NCBI RefSeq assembly: GCF_015624485.1
Contig: NZ_CP061378.1
Span: 2,356,001-2,420,000 of the forward strand
Source: Bradyrhizobium genosp. L
GTDB lineage: Bacteria; Pseudomonadota; Alphaproteobacteria; Rhizobiales; Xanthobacteraceae
Length of the DNA stretch: 64,000 nucleotides
Reading direction: 5' to 3'
Shown here piece after piece: positions 16,079-24,472 of the stretch (positions are counted from its first letter, which is position 1; each line of letters opens with the position of its first letter). The notes beneath the pieces were generated by a model that worked only from the letters and a program-made list of their open reading frames with translations, ran no database searches and was not told the DNA's origin. Made by a program: the position numbers and the translations under genes.

Positions 16079-17410
16079 ATGGCGACGGCAAAGTCGAAGG
16101 TCAAGGATGGCGGTTATCACGCCGATCTCGACGCCACTGAGCGCGCCTCGCGCGACGAGATCATGGCGCTGCAGACCAAGCGGCTGGCCTGGTCGCTGAA
16201 GCACGCTTACGACAATGTCGCGCACTACAAGAAAAGCTTCGATGCCGCGCGCGTGCACCCGTCCGATTTCAGGCAGCTCTCCGATCTCGCCAAATTTCCG
16301 TTCACGGTGAAGACGGACCTGCGCGATAACTATCCCTTCGACATGTTCGCGGTCCCGCGTGAAAAACTGGTCCGCGTCCATGCCTCCTCGGGTACGACCG
16401 GCAAGCCGATCGTGGTCGGCTACACCAGGGCCGATATCGACACCTGGTCCGACGTGATGGCGCGCTCGATCCGCGCTGCCGGCGGCCGCACCGGCATGCT
16501 GATGCACAATGCCTATGGCTACGGCCTGTTCACCGGCGGCCTCGGCGCGCACTACGGCGCCGAGCGGCTCGGCTGCACGGTGATCCCGATCTCCGGCGGC
16601 ATGACCGAACGCCAGGTCCAGATCATCAACGATTTCCGGCCGGACATCATCACGGTGACGCCGAGCTACATGCTGGCGATCCTCGACGAGTTCAAGCGGC
16701 AGGGGCTCGACCCGCGCAAGTCGTCGCTGAAATTCGGCATCTTCGGCGCCGAGCCCTGGACCAACGCGATGCGCGTCGAGATCGAGCAGGCTTTCGACAT
16801 GGACGCCACCGACATCTACGGCCTGTCGGAGGTGATCGGTCCCGGCGTGGCGCAGGAATGCGTGGAGACTAAGGACGGCCTACACATCTGGGAGGATCAC
16901 TTCTACCCCGAAGTGATCGATCCCTTGACCGGCCAGGTGCTTGATGACGGCGAGAAGGGCGAACTGGTGTTCACCTCGCTGACCAAGGAAGGCTTTCCGA
17001 TCATCCGCTACCGTACCCGCGATCTGACGCGGCTGCTGCCCGGCACGGCGCGGCCCGGGATGCGGCGGATGGAGAAGGTGACGGGGCGCTCCGACGACAT
17101 GATCATCCTGCGCGGCGTCAACGTGTTCCCGACCCAGATCGAGGAAGCGCTGCTCGCGACCGACTGGTGCGGCGGCCATTTCATCATCGAGCTGACGCGG
17201 GAAGGCCGAATGGACGAGATGACGGTGCTCGCCGAGGCCCGTCCCGAGCGTTGGGACGGTGAGGGGCTGACCGCCCATGCCGAGAAGGTCTCGACCTTCA
17301 TCAAGAATACGATCGGCATTTCGACCCGCGTGAAAGCCGTCGCCCCCGAGACGCTGGAGCGTTCGCTCGGCAAGGCGAAACGTGTTTACGACAAGCGGCC
17401 GAAAGAATAG
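16079..17410 (+). CDS. paaK: Phenylacetate-CoA ligase PaaK
   Basis: 443 residues from ATG 16079, with GGGGGATGTG upstream. A GTG at 16055 overlapping the paaI stop is possible but adds eight unconserved residues. Activates phenylacetate to phenylacetyl-CoA with ATP, the entry step of the pathway. ANL-superfamily motifs: HASSGTTGKPIVVGYT (phosphate loop), YGLSEVIGPGVAQEC, GELVFTSLTKEGFPIIRYRTRD and the C-terminal hinge ITGRSDDM-type segment GRSDDMIILRGVNVFPTQIEE. Cytosolic. Confidence 0.96.
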   Translation: MATAKSKVKDGGYHADLDATERASRDEIMALQTKRLAWSLKHAYDNVAHYKKSFDAARVHPSDFRQLSDLAKFPFTVKTDLRDNYPFDMFAVPREKLVRVHASSGTTGKPIVVGYTRADIDTWSDVMARSIRAAGGRTGMLMHNAYGYGLFTGGLGAHYGAERLGCTVIPISGGMTERQVQIINDFRPDIITVTPSYMLAILDEFKRQGLDPRKSSLKFGIFGAEPWTNAMRVEIEQAFDMDATDIYGLSEVIGPGVAQECVETKDGLHIWEDHFYPEVIDPLTGQVLDDGEKGELVFTSLTKEGFPIIRYRTRDLTRLLPGTARPGMRRMEKVTGRSDDMIILRGVNVFPTQIEEALLATDWCGGHFIIELTREGRMDEMTVLAEARPERWDGEGLTAHAEKVSTFIKNTIGISTRVKAVAPETLERSLGKAKRVYDKRPKE

Positions 17411-17444
17411 CCTTTCGTCCGCAATCCAGGGGACGCAGGGCTCA

Positions 17445-18875
17445 ATGGCCGACAGCAGTGAGATGACCGCCGCGGAAATCGTGGCCGCGATCCGCGAGAG
17501 GAAGCTGACGGCGGTGAGCGTGGTCGAAGCTGCGCTGGATCGCGCCGAACGGCTCAAGCATCTCAACGCCTTCATTGTGCTGAACCGCGACGGCGCGCTC
17601 GCCGCCGCGCGCCAGGTCGATGCGGGCGAGCGGACCGGCCCGCTCGCGGGTCTTCCTGTTGCCATCAAGGACAACATCAATACATCAGGTCTGCCGACCT
17701 CGGGCGGCACGCCGGCGCTGCGACATGCGCGGCCGGCGCGCAATGCGCCTTCGCTGCAAAAGCTGCTCGATGCCGGCGTGATCATGATCGGCAAGACCAA
17801 TCTGCATGAGCTGGCCTTCGGCATCACCAGCACCAACCTTGCGCCGTTCGCCGGGCCGGTGAGAAATCCATACGACACGACACGAATTCCCGGCGGCTCG
17901 TCGGGCGGCACATCGGCGGCGATTGCCGCGCGCATCGTCACCTGCGGCCTCGGATCCGACACCGGCGGCTCGACCCGCGTGCCGGCGGCGCTGACCGCAA
18001 CCGTTGGGCTGCGGCCATCCGTCGGCAATGGCGGCGCCGAGCGACGCTACCATGATGACAATCAGGTGGTTCCGATCAGCCATACCCGCGACACCGTCGG
18101 CCCGATGGGCCGCACCGTGGCGGATGTCGCGCTGCTCGATTCCGTGATCACGGGCACGTCGCTTGCCACCGCTATTCCGTTGAGGGGCGTCCGCCTCGGC
18201 ATTCCCGCGTGTTTCTGGAGCGGTCTCGATCGCGACGTCGAGGCGGTCGCCCGCGCGGCGTGCGCAAGGCTTGCGGAGGCCGGCGTGGTGCTGGTCGATA
18301 TCGACATGCCCGATCTGTTCGCGCAGAACGAGAAGGTGTCGTTCGTGGTCGCGTTGCATGAGCCGATCGCCGATATCCCGGCCTGGCTCGCCGCATCCGG
18401 GATCAAGGGCATCACGCTCGCCGACATTGCAGCCGGCGTCGCCAGCCCCGACGTCGTCGGTGCGTTCGGCGCCATCACCGCCGATGCCTTTGGCGGCGCC
18501 TATGACGATGTGATGGCGGTGCAGCGGCCGGCGTTGCAGGCGATCTATGCAGCCTATGTCGCGGACAACAGGCTGGATGGCATCCTGTTTCCGACCTGCA
18601 TTGCTCCTGCACCGGTGATCGACGCGACCAACGGCTCCGGCGAGATGTCGGTCAATGGCGGCCCGATGATGCCGGCCTTCGGCACCATGATCCGCAACAC
18701 CGATCCCGGCAGCAATGCCGGGCTTCCCGGCCTGTCGCTTTATGCCGGCATGACGCCTGATGGATTGCCGGTCGGGCTCGAGATCGATGGTCCCGTGGGC
18801 TGTGACGTGAGGCTGCTCGGACTGGGGCTTTCGATCGAGGCGATCCTGGGCTCGGCACCGCCACCTAAACTCTGA
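17445..18875 (+). CDS. Amidase signature family hydrolase downstream of paaK
   Basis: 476 residues from ATG 17445, 34 nt after paaK and probably in its transcript. The Ser-cisSer-Lys machinery is complete: Lys in PVAIKDNIN, GGSSGGTSAA, and nucleophile Ser in GLGSDTGGSTRVPAAL. Family substrates are very broad (aryl and indole amides, malonamide, mandelamide). Position beside paaIK suggests it releases phenylacetate or a related arylacetate from its amide for PaaK, but this is inference. Indole-3-acetamide is another plausible substrate in a plant-associated bacterium. It is not closely similar to the two amidases near 52 and 60 kb. Confidence 0.88.
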   Translation: MADSSEMTAAEIVAAIRERKLTAVSVVEAALDRAERLKHLNAFIVLNRDGALAAARQVDAGERTGPLAGLPVAIKDNINTSGLPTSGGTPALRHARPARNAPSLQKLLDAGVIMIGKTNLHELAFGITSTNLAPFAGPVRNPYDTTRIPGGSSGGTSAAIAARIVTCGLGSDTGGSTRVPAALTATVGLRPSVGNGGAERRYHDDNQVVPISHTRDTVGPMGRTVADVALLDSVITGTSLATAIPLRGVRLGIPACFWSGLDRDVEAVARAACARLAEAGVVLVDIDMPDLFAQNEKVSFVVALHEPIADIPAWLAASGIKGITLADIAAGVASPDVVGAFGAITADAFGGAYDDVMAVQRPALQAIYAAYVADNRLDGILFPTCIAPAPVIDATNGSGEMSVNGGPMMPAFGTMIRNTDPGSNAGLPGLSLYAGMTPDGLPVGLEIDGPVGCDVRLLGLGLSIEAILGSAPPPKL

Positions 18876-19002
18876 CCCGTCATCGCTACACCTCCCAATA
18901 AACCGCTTGAATTGAACGGTCAGTCGATTAGTCATGAGGCGGGGCCGCATGGCGGCGTCGATCGCGCGAGCTCTGCCTCGCGCAAAAGCGACCAAGACTG
19001 GA

Positions 19003-20022
19003 ATGTGCATGCCGCCCGCCCTGCAAGCAGACCGCCACTCCGTCGACGCGCGTTGCGTACGTCTGTTGGCGAAGGCCGAGACCGCGGCGGCGGTGGCGCC
19101 GGTGGTCGAGACCCATGCGCTGTCGCGGGCGGCCGACGACCTGCTCATCGAGGTCAAGGCTGCCGCGGTCAATCCGTCCGACGTGAAGGCGGCGACCGGG
19201 CTGATGCCCTATGCCGTGTTCCCGCGCACCTCCGGCCGCGACTACGCCGGTGTCGTGATCGACGGTCCCGCGGGCTGGCCTGGGCGCGAGGTGTTCGGCT
19301 CGTCCGGCGACCTCGGCATCCGCCGCGACGGCACCCATGCCACGCATCTCGTGGTCGAGGCCGACGCGGTGGTGGAGAAGCCAGCCGGTATCTCCTGGGA
19401 TGAAGCCGCCGGCATCGGCGTGCCCTTCGTCACCGCGATGGAAGGCCTGCGCCGCGCCGGGCTACCGAAGCAAGGCGAGACCGTGCTCGTGATGGGCGTC
19501 AACGGCAAGGTCGGCCAGGCCGCGGTGCAGATCGCGAGCTGGCACGGCGCGCGGGTGATCGGCGTCGTCCGCAAGAACGAGCCCTACGAGGGTCATACCA
19601 ACGCGCCAGTGGACGTGATCGATGCCTCCGCCGCCGATGTCGCGACTCGGGTGCGCGAGCTGACCGGCGGCAAGGGCGCCGACATCGTCTACAACACGGT
19701 CGGCGATCCCTATTTCCAGGCTGCACACAAATCGCTGGCGTTGCGCGGCCGGCAGATCCTGATCGCGGCGGTCGACCGCATCGTGCAGTTCAACATCCTC
19801 GAATTCTATCGCGGTCAGCATACCTATGTCGGCATCGATACGCTGGCGCTGTCGTCGGTCGCCACCGGCGCGGTGCTGCGTGAACTCGCGTCCGGATTTG
19901 CGAACCGATACCTGAAGCCGTTCCCGATCAATCCAAAGGCGATCTATCCGTTGGAGCAGGCCAAGGCAGCATTCGTAGCCGTAGCCGGCTCATCGCGCGA
20001 CCGCGTGATTTTGCGGCCATGA
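19003..20022 (+). CDS. MDR-family zinc-type alcohol dehydrogenase/quinone oxidoreductase
   Basis: 339 residues from ATG 19003. An earlier ATG at 18934 gives a 23-residue Arg/Ala-rich extension that is probably not translated; neither start has a strong ribosome site. MDR fold: VKAAAVNPSDVKAATGLMP, SGRDYAGVVIDGP, and the Rossmann motif VLVMGVNGKVGQAAVQIA, then GGKGADIVYNTVG. The structural-zinc cysteines are absent, so it belongs to the quinone-oxidoreductase side. Upstream, TTGAACGGTCAGTCGATT (about 18911-18928) resembles a TetR-type operator half, which is speculative. A family A repeat follows the gene. Confidence 0.82.
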   Translation: MCMPPALQADRHSVDARCVRLLAKAETAAAVAPVVETHALSRAADDLLIEVKAAAVNPSDVKAATGLMPYAVFPRTSGRDYAGVVIDGPAGWPGREVFGSSGDLGIRRDGTHATHLVVEADAVVEKPAGISWDEAAGIGVPFVTAMEGLRRAGLPKQGETVLVMGVNGKVGQAAVQIASWHGARVIGVVRKNEPYEGHTNAPVDVIDASAADVATRVRELTGGKGADIVYNTVGDPYFQAAHKSLALRGRQILIAAVDRIVQFNILEFYRGQHTYVGIDTLALSSVATGAVLRELASGFANRYLKPFPINPKAIYPLEQAKAAFVAVAGSSRDRVILRP

Positions 20023-20027
20023 GTGGC

Positions 20028-20113
20028 CGTCATTGCGAGCGAAGCGAAGCAATCCACCGCTCCGCGCATGCGGATGAATGGATTGCTTCGTCGCGCTGCT
20101 CCTCGCAATGACG
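20028..20113. repeat. Palindromic repeat family A, copy 3
   Basis: CGTCATTGCGAGCGAAGCGA at 20028 pairs with CTCCTCGCAATGACG ending at 20113, with inner AAGCAATCCA and TGGATTGCTT. Third copy of the family found in the paa operon, here between an MDR gene and the YeeE-type transporter gene. Confidence 0.9.
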
Positions 20114-20135
20114 GCATAAACCTGAGAGCGTTCGC

Positions 20136-21191
20136 ATGGACCCCGCCACCATCGTCATCCTCGCCGCCCTGATCATCGGCCTGATCTATGGCTCGATCGG
20201 GCTTGTCAGCGGCTTTTGCATGATGAGCAGCCTGCGCGGCTGGTGGGCGGACGGCGACGGTCGGCTGGTGCGTACCTACGCGTTGGCGATGGGGATTGCG
20301 ATCGCGGCCTCGCAACTGCTTGCCGCCGCGGGTCTGGTCGATCTCGGCAAGTCGATCTACCTGCAGCCGTCGTTCTCGGCACCGGTGATGTTCCTCGGCG
20401 GGCTGTTGTTCGGTTACGGCATGGTGCTGTCGAACGGCTGCGGCTCGCGCGCGCTGGTGCTGCTCGGACGCGGCAATCTGCGCTCCTTCGTGGTCGTGAT
20501 CGTGCTCGGCATCTTTGCCGAGATGACGCTGAAGGGCCTGATTGCGCCGGCGCGGATCGCGATGGTGCAGGCCTCGCAGGCCACGGTCGCCGCCAATTCG
20601 CTGCCGGTGCTGCTGGCGAGCGCAGGCCTCGGCGCCGCGTCGGCGCGGATGGTCGCGGCCGCCGTGCTCGCGGCCGCTCTGATCATCTTCGCGTTTTCGC
20701 ACACGTCATTCCGCAAGTCGCCCGGACAGATCGCGGCCGGCCTGATCGTCGGCCTGCTGGTGGCGGGTGGCTGGTACGCGACCGGCTATCTCGGCGCCGA
20801 TGATTTCAACCCGACGCCGGTGACCTCGCTTACCTTCATCGCGCCGATCGCCGATGCGCTGCAATACATCATGCTGTCGACCGGCTCGACGCTGAATTTC
20901 GGCATCGTCACCGTGTTCGGCGTGTTCGCCGGCAGTCTTCTGACCGCGCTCGTCACCGGGCGCTTCCAGCTCGAAGGCTACCGGTCGCCGCAGCACATGC
21001 TGCGCTCGTCAGCCGGCGCCGCGCTGATGGGCGTGGGCGGCGTGATGGCGTTCGGCTGCTCGGTCGGGCAGGGCCTGACCGGATTGTCGACGCTGTCGCT
21101 GTCATCCTTCATCGCGATCGCCGGCATCCTGCTCGGCACCGGCGCCGGCCTGCGCGGCGCCTTGCGGGTCAGGCCGCTCGCGGCGGCCTAA
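20136..21191 (+). CDS. YeeE/YedE family sulfur-compound (thiosulfate-type) transporter
   Basis: 351 residues, almost wholly hydrophobic, with about nine to ten membrane helices. It is a full two-repeat YeeE/YedE protein. The three cysteine motifs thought to relay thiosulfate through the pore in TsuA are all present: SGFCMMSSLR near the start, LSNGCGSRALVLLGRGNLRS, and FGCSVGQGLTGLS near the end. Inner membrane. An OsmC protein and a sulfite-oxidase-like enzyme lie 5-7 kb away, so a sulfur theme is possible but loose. The 131 bp after it contain only a short imperfect direct repeat (AAGCGGAAGT twice). Confidence 0.9.
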   Translation: MDPATIVILAALIIGLIYGSIGLVSGFCMMSSLRGWWADGDGRLVRTYALAMGIAIAASQLLAAAGLVDLGKSIYLQPSFSAPVMFLGGLLFGYGMVLSNGCGSRALVLLGRGNLRSFVVVIVLGIFAEMTLKGLIAPARIAMVQASQATVAANSLPVLLASAGLGAASARMVAAAVLAAALIIFAFSHTSFRKSPGQIAAGLIVGLLVAGGWYATGYLGADDFNPTPVTSLTFIAPIADALQYIMLSTGSTLNFGIVTVFGVFAGSLLTALVTGRFQLEGYRSPQHMLRSSAGAALMGVGGVMAFGCSVGQGLTGLSTLSLSSFIAIAGILLGTGAGLRGALRVRPLAAA

Positions 21192-21322
21192 GGTGTGTCG
21201 TAACCGTCGGCTTCCAGTCATAAAGCGGAAGTTGCCCGGTTCGGTAGTTATCGGCGGCTTATGACCCGAAGCGGAAGTCAGATCGGCCAGAAGGTCTATC
21301 GTCTCCGACCGTCCTCGCGGCA

Positions 21323-21748
21323 TTAATGGCAAGCGAGTTTTCTGGCCTGCTCTTCGATGGGCTGCAGCCGATCAGAACTGACTGCGGTCACCACCTCGAC
21401 GAAATCTGTGCAGTTGAATACGAATTGCATCAGGCGCTTCGGGTCGTAACCATCTCCTTCGACCAAGTAGGCGACCACTCTAACGAGGGTGCCGCCAGGG
21501 GCAATGTTTACAATGGATTTCAAATCGATCACGAACGTGTCCCCATGGTCCGACCTAAATGTATGCCAATCAGGCTCGAAAACTCTTCTCCCTTTCCAAG
21601 TTATGTAGCCATCGCGCCATTTAGCCGGAGCGGCCGCGCGGAACGGCGTTGGCCCGATCACATCAGCGTCAAACGATTGCCCGCTTGCCACTGGCACACT
21701 CAAAAAGTGCCCGAGACCAAGAACAAGAAGGATGATCTTGCTTTTCAT
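21323..21748 (-). CDS. Small secreted protein of unknown function
   Basis: 141 residues from ATG 21748; an upstream ATG at 21763 would place charged residues before the signal peptide. MKSKIILLVLGLGHFLSVPV then ASGQ is a Sec signal peptide. The mature protein has WRDGYITWKGRRVFEPDWHTFRSDHGDTFVIDLKSI and a C-terminal Cys pair (FNCTDFVEVVTAV...KLACH) that could form a disulfide. This resembles small periplasmic proteins described only as hypothetical. The base composition is visibly less GC-rich than its neighbours, which fits late acquisition. I do not recognise a function. Confidence 0.7.
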   Translation of the reverse strand: MKSKIILLVLGLGHFLSVPVASGQSFDADVIGPTPFRAAAPAKWRDGYITWKGRRVFEPDWHTFRSDHGDTFVIDLKSIVNIAPGGTLVRVVAYLVEGDGYDPKRLMQFVFNCTDFVEVVTAVSSDRLQPIEEQARKLACH

Positions 21749-21919
21749 TTCTCGACCAAACAACGCTTAGCTACCCTAGCGTGCTGGTGCGAGCGTGCGC
21801 AAGCCTCCTCCCAGAGCAGAGTCTGCTGTTGGCCTAGGGCCGACATGCAGCGACCTCGGTTTTGACGTCAGCTTCCGAGGCCGAAGCGGACGTGACGAAT
21901 CTATGAGTACAGGCCCGAA

Positions 21920-22819
21920 TTACGCACGCGCCGGCGCATCCGCGAGCGAGCTGAGCGCGATGCCGCCGACGATCAATGCGGCGGCGATCGCCAGCGAGAG
22001 ATCGATCGGCTCGCCGAGAAGGAGCGCTGCACTCAGGATGCCGACGATCGGCGTTCCCGTCGTACCGAGCGAAGTCGTCAGCGCCGGCAGGCTCTTGTTG
22101 ACCATGGACATCGCCCAATAGGCCAGCGCCGTCCCGATGAAGCCGGAATACAGGAACAGCAGTGCGAGATGCGGCGACCAAGTCACGCGTGGCGGGCCTT
22201 CCGAGATCAGCGCCATCGTCGTCAGCACCAGCGTCGCGACCAGCACCTGCCAGAGCAGCAACTGAAGCGGGGTCGCGACCCAGCGGTGCGAGCGGATGTA
22301 GATGATGTTGGCGGCCCAGCAGATCGCGGCGAGGATGATCATGGCGGCACCGGCCAGGACGTGCAGATTGCTCCAGTCGAGCGATGCCGGGTTGAGGATC
22401 ACGCAGAGGCCGGCCAGTCCCGATGCGACGCCGGCCAGCTTGAGCATGCCGAGCCGTTCGGACCGCACGGCGCCGGCCGCCAGCGCGACCCAGAGCGGCG
22501 TGGTGTAACCAAGCACGATGCCCTTGCTCGCCGGCAAATAGCGCAGCCCGGCCGCGACCAGCACCGAGAAGAATGTCATGTGCAGCAGCGCCACGCTGAG
22601 CACGACGGGGACATCGGCGAGCCGGGGAACGATCAGATTGCCGCTGGCGCGCAGGATCACCAGCAGGGCGGCCAGCGCGATCCAGCTCCGGATCGATGCG
22701 GTCCACAGCGGCGGCACCGCCTGAACCAGCGATTTTGTCACCGACCAATTGATGCCCCAGGCCACCACCACCACGATGAACAGGGCGGCAGCTTTGGCTG
22801 GTGCGAGCGACTGGTTCAC
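21920..22819 (-). CDS. EamA/DMT family transporter (RhaT-type permease)
   Basis: 299 residues from GTG 22819, with AAGGA about 6 nt upstream on its strand. The frame stays open upstream to 23080, but that part lies over the MocR gene. Ten predicted membrane helices in two EamA repeats: VVVVAWGINWSVTKSLVQAVPPLWTASIRSWIAL in repeat 1 and the second start AGAAMIILAAICWAANIIYIR. Likely an exporter of a small metabolite or amino acid. It is divergent from a MocR-type regulator with the operator between them, the usual regulator/target arrangement for this family. Confidence 0.9.
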   Translation of the reverse strand: MNQSLAPAKAAALFIVVVVAWGINWSVTKSLVQAVPPLWTASIRSWIALAALLVILRASGNLIVPRLADVPVVLSVALLHMTFFSVLVAAGLRYLPASKGIVLGYTTPLWVALAAGAVRSERLGMLKLAGVASGLAGLCVILNPASLDWSNLHVLAGAAMIILAAICWAANIIYIRSHRWVATPLQLLLWQVLVATLVLTTMALISEGPPRVTWSPHLALLFLYSGFIGTALAYWAMSMVNKSLPALTTSLGTTGTPIVGILSAALLLGEPIDLSLAIAAALIVGGIALSSLADAPARA

Positions 22820-22862
22820 GGCGGCATCCTTGCAGGCGGTACAGCATCTGAATAAGATCGCT

Positions 22863-22907
22863 CTGGCTCTCTCAAAAGAGCCAGTTTGGATAGAATAGAG
22901 GAGCCAG
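22863..22907. promoter_or_regulatory. MocR operator in the EamA-MocR divergent region
   Basis: Perfect inverted repeat CTGGCTCT (22863-22870), 6-nt spacer, AGAGCCAG (22877-22884). The half-site GAGCCAG recurs as a direct repeat at 22901-22907, touching the mocR start at 22908. TAGAAT at 22891-22896 could be the -10 of the regulator gene. An inverted plus a direct copy of the same half-site is typical of MocR autoregulated operators. Confidence 0.75.
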
Positions 22908-24389
22908 ATGATCCTCGCCGAATTGCTCACGCTGAAGCGGTCGGACGATGCCGCGCTGGTGGCGCAGCTCACCCAGCAGCTGCGCGCGCTGATGGCGAGT
23001 GGCCGGATCAGGAGCGGGGCCGTGCTGCCGTCGAGCCGCAGCCTGTCCGCCGAGCTCGATGTGTCACGCAACACCGTCACGCATGCCTATGAACAACTGG
23101 CGGCCGAAGGCTATCTCAGTGTTGCCGCACGGCGGCGTCCGGTGGTGGCGGACGATATCCAGCAGCGCTTCGCCAAGGCGGCGCCGGCGCCAAAACGTGC
23201 GCCAAAATCCGAGACAAGACGCGATGCTGTTCGCAAGCCTGTGCTGTCGCCATGGGCCGCAAAACTCTCCGAGACGGATTGGCCGCTGTCGTATCAGGCC
23301 GAATTCCGGCCGCTCCGTCCCGGCCTCGCGGACGCCCGAGAATTTCCGCACCAGATCTGGGCGCGGTGTCTGCGCCGCAGCGCGCTGCGGCGCCGCTTCA
23401 ACGACCAGACCGTGGTCAACCGGCCGAGCCTCCGCGAAGCGTTGCGCGATTATCTCGAGATCAACCGCGGTGTGCACGCCGAGGCGGAGCAGATCCTGAT
23501 CCTGCCGGCGGCGCAGGCTGCGCTGACATTGATCGCCGCATCGACCGTGGTGCCCAACGATACGGTCTGGACCGAGGATCCCGGCTACCCCGGCGCCGCG
23601 GCGGCGTTTCGCGCGGCCGGCGCCGATGTCGTCGGCGTCAGGCTTGACCGATGGGGCATGACGCGGGTGGGCGAGACGCAGCCGCCAAAGCTTATCTTCG
23701 CGACGCCGTCGCATCAGCATCCGACCGGACGCGTGATGCCGGTGGCGCGTCGCAGCGAATTGTTGGCCGTTGCCGAGCCTGGCAAGACCTGGATCGTCGA
23801 GGACGATTACGACGGCGAGTTTCACTATGACAGCCGGCCGATGCCTGCACTGCAGGGGCTCGATCGCGAGGGATGCGTGCTCTATCTCGGGACGTTTGCG
23901 AAAGCGATGACCGCCGATATCCGCATCGGCTATCTCGTGGTGCCGTCTCAGCTCGCGAAGACGATGGAGATCGCGCAGCGCCATCTCGGGCTGGTCGCCT
24001 CGGTGCATGTCCAGGAGGCGCTGGCCGATTTCATGACCGACGGGCATTTCCTCGCGCATCTCAGGCGGATGCGGCGGCTCTACCGGTCGCGCCGGGATCA
24101 TCTCGCCGCGGCGCTGGCGCGACACCTCGGCGGGGTGCTTGCGCCGGAGATCCCGCCGGGTGGGATGCAGCTCGTCGCCCGGTTCAAGGATGGGGCATCG
24201 GACCGAAACGCGGTGACGCGGCTGGTTGCGGCCGGTGTCGAGGTTCGCGCGCTGTCGAGCCTGGCGCTGGAGCGGCCGCGCGACGTCGGCCTGCTGCTCG
24301 GCTTCGCGGCCTGGCGTGAGAACGAGATCGGCGCCGCGGTCCGGATTATGGCGAACTGCCTGACCACCAAGCGCGCGGCGCGTGGGTAG
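22908..24389 (+). CDS. MocR family (GntR/aminotransferase) transcriptional regulator
   Basis: 493 residues. N-terminal GntR winged helix (about 10-85: LMASGRIRSGAVLPSSRSLSAELDVSRNTVTHAYEQLAAEGYL), a linker, then a fold type I aminotransferase domain from about 130. PLP-site features: EDDYDGEF (299-306), AKAM with the Schiff-base Lys at 332, and GYLVVP. PLP or a PLP-amino acid adduct acts as effector in this family (PdxR, GabR, TauR). Likely controls the divergent EamA transporter and itself. The effector cannot be named from sequence. Confidence 0.92.
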   Translation: MILAELLTLKRSDDAALVAQLTQQLRALMASGRIRSGAVLPSSRSLSAELDVSRNTVTHAYEQLAAEGYLSVAARRRPVVADDIQQRFAKAAPAPKRAPKSETRRDAVRKPVLSPWAAKLSETDWPLSYQAEFRPLRPGLADAREFPHQIWARCLRRSALRRRFNDQTVVNRPSLREALRDYLEINRGVHAEAEQILILPAAQAALTLIAASTVVPNDTVWTEDPGYPGAAAAFRAAGADVVGVRLDRWGMTRVGETQPPKLIFATPSHQHPTGRVMPVARRSELLAVAEPGKTWIVEDDYDGEFHYDSRPMPALQGLDREGCVLYLGTFAKAMTADIRIGYLVVPSQLAKTMEIAQRHLGLVASVHVQEALADFMTDGHFLAHLRRMRRLYRSRRDHLAAALARHLGGVLAPEIPPGGMQLVARFKDGASDRNAVTRLVAAGVEVRALSSLALERPRDVGLLLGFAAWRENEIGAAVRIMANCLTTKRAARG

Positions 24390-24455
24390 ACGGCGAGGCG
24401 TGTTGCGTGACTTCGGAATATTGGAAATGTATCGCTGAGTTGCCCGACGTGTCAA

Positions 24456-24472
24456 GTTGCCTTTTTCAAACG
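24456..24472. repeat. 17-bp direct repeat, left flank of the IS
   Basis: GTTGCCTTTTTCAAACG, identical to 26011-26027 and abutting the left IS end at 24473. Read as a long target-site duplication. Confidence 0.85.

Noticed and set aside
18905..18930. TetR-type operator before the MDR gene
   Set aside because: TTGAACGGTCAGTCGATT looks like such sites, but it is not a convincing palindrome and no TetR gene lies nearby.
22820..23080. Longer start for the EamA transporter
   Set aside because: It would overlap the MocR gene and its operator; GTG 22819 with AAGGA precedes the first membrane helix.
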